Assembly (NCBI GenBank): GCA_011374975.1
Contig: DRNU01000226.1
Span: 1 to 45,473, forward strand
Source: Gammaproteobacteria bacterium
Lineage (GTDB): Bacteria; Pseudomonadota; Gammaproteobacteria; DSM-19610
Length of the DNA stretch: 45,473 nucleotides
Direction: 5' to 3'
Below, piece after piece: positions 44,870 through 45,473 of this stretch. The notes below the pieces were generated by a model. That model made no database searches. It was not told where the DNA came from and saw only the letters and a program-made list of their open reading frames with translations. Position numbers and translations under genes: made by a program. Position 1 is the first letter of the stretch, and every line of letters begins with the position of its first letter.

Positions 44870-45273
44870 GGAGTCTCCAGATAACTAACAGATTTCAGGT
44901 GTCGCCGCTGCCGGCTGAAATACCGGGCTGACGGCGGGGCTTGCGACTTTCGAGGCGCGGCAAATCTATCATGACAAACATAAAGATAATGTTAACACCC
45001 GTTAAGGATGGTCAATAGTGGAGCCACCAGTCAGACACTCGCGCACCCTGGCGCAGATAACGGGCAGTATCCAGCCTGAACACCATCCGGCAGAAGCGAG
45101 AAAAATTCGCCGCCAACAAAAGCCGCCCCTTGAACGCTTATATTAAATTCTTTATCTGATACAATCACATACGCTCACTTTTTCCACAAAAGCCGGTACT
45201 GCTACAATTACCAGTAATAATTAAAGAATAAGAAACAAATAATAATATCGCCCCTGTAGGAGGAACCACGTAC
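44870..45273. other. Intergenic region between the SulP operon and the CHASE2-like gene
   Basis: 404 bases without a gene. The part near SulP is GC-rich; 44960-45020 and 45130-45240 are AT-rich and probably hold the two divergent promoters. The SulP ribosome site lies at its left end. No repeat, RNA or other gene is recognised. A candidate promoter for the rightward gene is listed separately. Confidence 0.5.
45181..45208 (+). promoter_or_regulatory. Possible promoter of the CHASE2-like gene
   Basis: TTTCCA (45181-45186), 16 bases and TACAAT (45203-45208). The -10 is good, the -35 fair. It lies 66 bases before the ATG. Confidence 0.35.
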
Positions 45274-45473
45274 ATGTGTGATGCGTCGGGGATGCGTATG
45301 CAACCGGATCCATACAGTTGGTTGCGCAGGATTTTCCGCATATTCATGACTTCACTGGTGCTCAGTGCCTTATGGGGTGGAGCAGCCCAGCTGGATCCAT
45401 TCGGCCTGAAAACCGCAGCCGACCTGCAGTCAGAAGCCGTGTTCATGCGCATGGTGGGCGGGCCCTGGTACAA
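45274..45473 (+). CDS. N-terminus of a probable CHASE2-domain protein (partial)
   Basis: Sixty-six codons to the right edge without a stop. A short basic head (PDPYSWLRRIFR) is followed by a membrane segment (IFMTSLVLSALWGGAAQ) and then LDPFGLKTAADLQSEAVFMR MVGG (residues 43-65), which resembles the start of CHASE2 sensor domains (DP.GL..A.D..SE....R). CHASE2 occurs in adenylate/guanylate cyclases, kinases and diguanylate cyclases; the output domain is outside the window. AGGAGG lies ten bases before the ATG. Confidence 0.5.
   Translation, partial: MCDASGMRMQPDPYSWLRRIFRIFMTSLVLSALWGGAAQLDPFGLKTAADLQSEAVFMRMVGGPWY

Overview
The window looks like chromosome from a GC-rich gammaproteobacterium, probably a sulfur-oxidising, possibly autotrophic member of the Chromatiales/Ectothiorhodospiraceae-like lineages. 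This is inferred from gene content: Orn, RsgA, RecR/YbaB/DnaX with an adjacent 4.5S RNA, IscR, DUF1249 and DUF938 are typical gammaproteobacterial genes, while TusA, two DsrC/TusE-family proteins, a CysB-like regulator, rhodanese, glycolate oxidase, a 2-oxoacid oxidoreductase and two SulP permeases point to sulfur and C1/C2 metabolism. No rRNA, tRNA or CRISPR array is visible.

Layout. 1-3.3 kb: start of an exported protein, a decayed c-type cytochrome gene, a Tat-exported YcbK-like peptidase, a PilZ protein, and a tusA-unknown-tetR operon whose promoter carries a TetR-type palindrome. 3.4-8.6 kb: methyltransferase, inositol-monophosphatase-family enzyme, chemoreceptor and HDOD-GAF protein. 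8.7-12.2 kb: overlapping monooxygenase/Fe-ADH/DUF938 genes, a small membrane protein, stand-alone iscR and a DUF1249 gene. 12.3-18.6 kb: pgm-glcD-glcE-glcF-rhodanese, tightly packed. 18.6-21.2 kb: an accessory islet with a regulator remnant, a lipoprotein, a BrnT/BrnA toxin-antitoxin pair and an unknown ORF, bounded by inverted copies of a dispersed repeat and containing a diverged direct repeat of the rhodanese 3' end. 21.2-27.2 kb: a four-gene 2-oxoacid oxidoreductase operon whose fourth gene fuses a GltD-like flavoprotein to a two-cluster ferredoxin, then a CysB-like LysR gene diverging from a DsrC paralogue that lacks both functional cysteines. 27.2-36.2 kb: housekeeping genes (eamA, orn, M48 protease, cytochrome c, phhB, rsgA, hinT, recR, ybaB, dnaX, SRP RNA) and a tusE/dsrC gene. 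36.2-45.5 kb: two two-component systems, a spondin-domain protein, two SulP-STAS permeases (one in an operon with its own two-component system), and the start of a probable CHASE2-domain protein.

How the genes may work together (inference): TusA and TusE/DsrC proteins carry sulfane sulfur; the Cys-less DsrC and CysB-like regulator may tie sulfur status to the oxidoreductase operon; GlcDEF oxidises glycolate, which autotrophs make by photorespiration; the SulP permeases may take up bicarbonate or sulfate. The sites judged most worth checking are the oxidoreductase/DsrC/CysB locus, the accessory islet, a structured intergenic element upstream of the SRP RNA, and PhoB-like 11-bp repeats between the spondin and SulP genes.
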